The position numbers and the translations under genes are program-made. From the NCBI GenBank assembly GCA_041398825.1, contig JAWKTX010000017.1, positions 1 to 64,000 on the forward strand: a stretch of 64,000 nt of DNA, given 5' to 3'. Under the pieces are notes generated by a model, which saw nothing but the letters and a program-made list of their open reading frames with translations, was not told where the DNA came from and did no database searches. Source of the DNA: Planctomycetaceae bacterium. Its GTDB lineage: Bacteria > Planctomycetota > Planctomycetia > Planctomycetales > Planctomycetaceae. Positions 63,276-64,000 of this stretch are shown piece after piece; the stretch's first letter is position 1, and the number at the start of each line of letters is the position of its first letter.

Positions 63276-64000
63276 ATGAATCTTACTCCACTTAATTCCT
63301 GGCATCATTCGAACAATGGACGCATGGTTGATTTTGCGGGATGGCAGATGCCGGTCCAGTACAGTTCGATTGTGGACGAGCACACGGCCGTGCGCACTCG
63401 AGCTGGTCTTTTTGATATCTCACATATGGGGCGGCTGACGTTTACATCAGATCACGCCGGCGATTTTCTGAACAGTGTGCTGACAAACGACACCGCAAAG
63501 ATGAAGGCAGGCGAGATCCGATATTCTCTGGTTTGCAGAGAAGACGGAGGCATTCTGGACGACGTTTTGGTCTATCGCCTGCCGGATCAGTGGATTCTGG
63601 TTGTGAACGCTTCAAACCGGGAAAAGATTGTCGCGTGGCTCCGCCGGCAAAGTGGATTTGATCATTGTGGTTTCGATGATCAGACACTGGCAACCGGTAT
63701 GATTGCTGTCCAGGGACCTGCGGCGATCCGCATTGCGAATCAGCTGCTCGGTCAGGATGTGTCTTGTATGAAGTATTACTCCGGCCAGGTTCTGACCTAT
63801 GCAGGAATTACCGGGCTCGTATCACGCACCGGCTACACCGGCGAAGATGGCGTCGAACTCACATTGCCGGCTGAAGAGACAGAACGGATCTGGTGTCGTT
63901 TGCTGGAACTCGGCAACGATGCCGGCGTGGTGGCTGCAGGACTTGGCTGTCGCGATACGCTTCGGCTGGAGGCAGCGATGCCATTGTATGGGCACGAACT
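63276..64000 (+). CDS. gcvT: Aminomethyltransferase, glycine cleavage T protein (3' end outside window)
   Basis: The T protein of the glycine cleavage system passes the methylene group from the lipoyl H protein to tetrahydrofolate. The start is ATG at 63276 (MNLTPLNSWH). Family blocks seen are 'MVDFAGWQMPVQY', 'AGLFDISHMGR', 'GGILDDVLVYRL', 'AVQGPAA', 'RTGYTGEDGVEL' and 'GCRDTLRLEAAMPLYGHEL', where the window ends. About 240 of the usual ~365 residues are visible. gcvH and gcvP may follow downstream. Confidence 0.95.
   Translation, partial: MNLTPLNSWHHSNNGRMVDFAGWQMPVQYSSIVDEHTAVRTRAGLFDISHMGRLTFTSDHAGDFLNSVLTNDTAKMKAGEIRYSLVCREDGGILDDVLVYRLPDQWILVVNASNREKIVAWLRRQSGFDHCGFDDQTLATGMIAVQGPAAIRIANQLLGQDVSCMKYYSGQVLTYAGITGLVSRTGYTGEDGVELTLPAEETERIWCRLLELGNDAGVVAAGLGCRDTLRLEAAMPLYGHE

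Overview
The window reads as chromosome of a member of the Planctomycetota, about 53-55% GC. The signs are a DUF1559 prepilin-like protein paired with a small carboxypeptidase-regulatory-like lipoprotein, several secreted sulfatases, a secreted ThuA-domain protein, a DUF6263-type exported protein, a cytochrome c plus phosphoesterase-like fusion, and many exported proteins of no known family. No rRNA, tRNA, CRISPR array or intact insertion sequence was seen.

Layout. 0-12 kb: the 3' part of an unknown membrane-anchored gene, korA-korB (2-oxoacid:ferredoxin oxidoreductase), gluQ, a dTDP-glucose 4,6-dehydratase with a serine hydrolase, two unknown envelope proteins, an RbsD/FucU mutarotase and a sugar isomerase/epimerase-like protein. 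12-19 kb: a methyltransferase, an exported protein with LTxxQ-like segments, a MoxR ATPase overlapping a B12-type radical SAM gene, and the lipoprotein/DUF1559 pair. 19-27 kb: a P1B-4-type metal ATPase, hisD, threonine aldolase translationally coupled to larE, a MEKHLA protein and an aldo/keto reductase. 27-32 kb: a ribose-type ABC sugar importer whose permease carries a large inserted domain. 32-38 kb: a SirB1-type transglutaminase-like protein, a reverse transcriptase gene, mutL, and an HMA-domain gene interrupted by an in-frame TGA. 38-41.5 kb: one large MFS / acyltransferase / acyl-ACP ligase fusion. 41.5-54.5 kb: a catabolic and envelope block with ThuA, three sulfatases, a GDPD-like phosphodiesterase, SMI1/KNR4, multiheme cytochrome, sialidase and DUF1573 genes. 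54.5-64 kb: O-antigen ligase-like and WecA-like genes, small unknown proteins, a cyclopropane-fatty-acid synthase, an amidohydrolase and the start of gcvT.

The most notable signal is a probable uncharacterised retron. A reverse transcriptase (33406-34725, minus strand) resembles, as I recall them, the myxobacterial retron enzymes. It is preceded by a 207-nt intergenic segment (34816-35022) bounded by a perfect 12-bp inverted repeat, the expected a1/a2 pair. A GCG directly follows a1, nested stems and a terminal hairpin lie inside, and a promoter with a perfect TTGACA box, 17-bp spacer and TCTACT sits just upstream. It lies divergently beside mutL. No separate effector gene is evident.

Two other structures stand out. 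An HMA metal-binding reading frame (37533-37805, minus) has TGA exactly where the first cysteine of its CxxC motif should be, followed by a 9+9 hairpin at a spacing compatible with a bacterial SECIS; it is either a decayed gene or a selenoprotein candidate. A dispersed element of about 100 bp with imperfect terminal inverted repeats occurs three times between genes (1739, 17417 and 47897).
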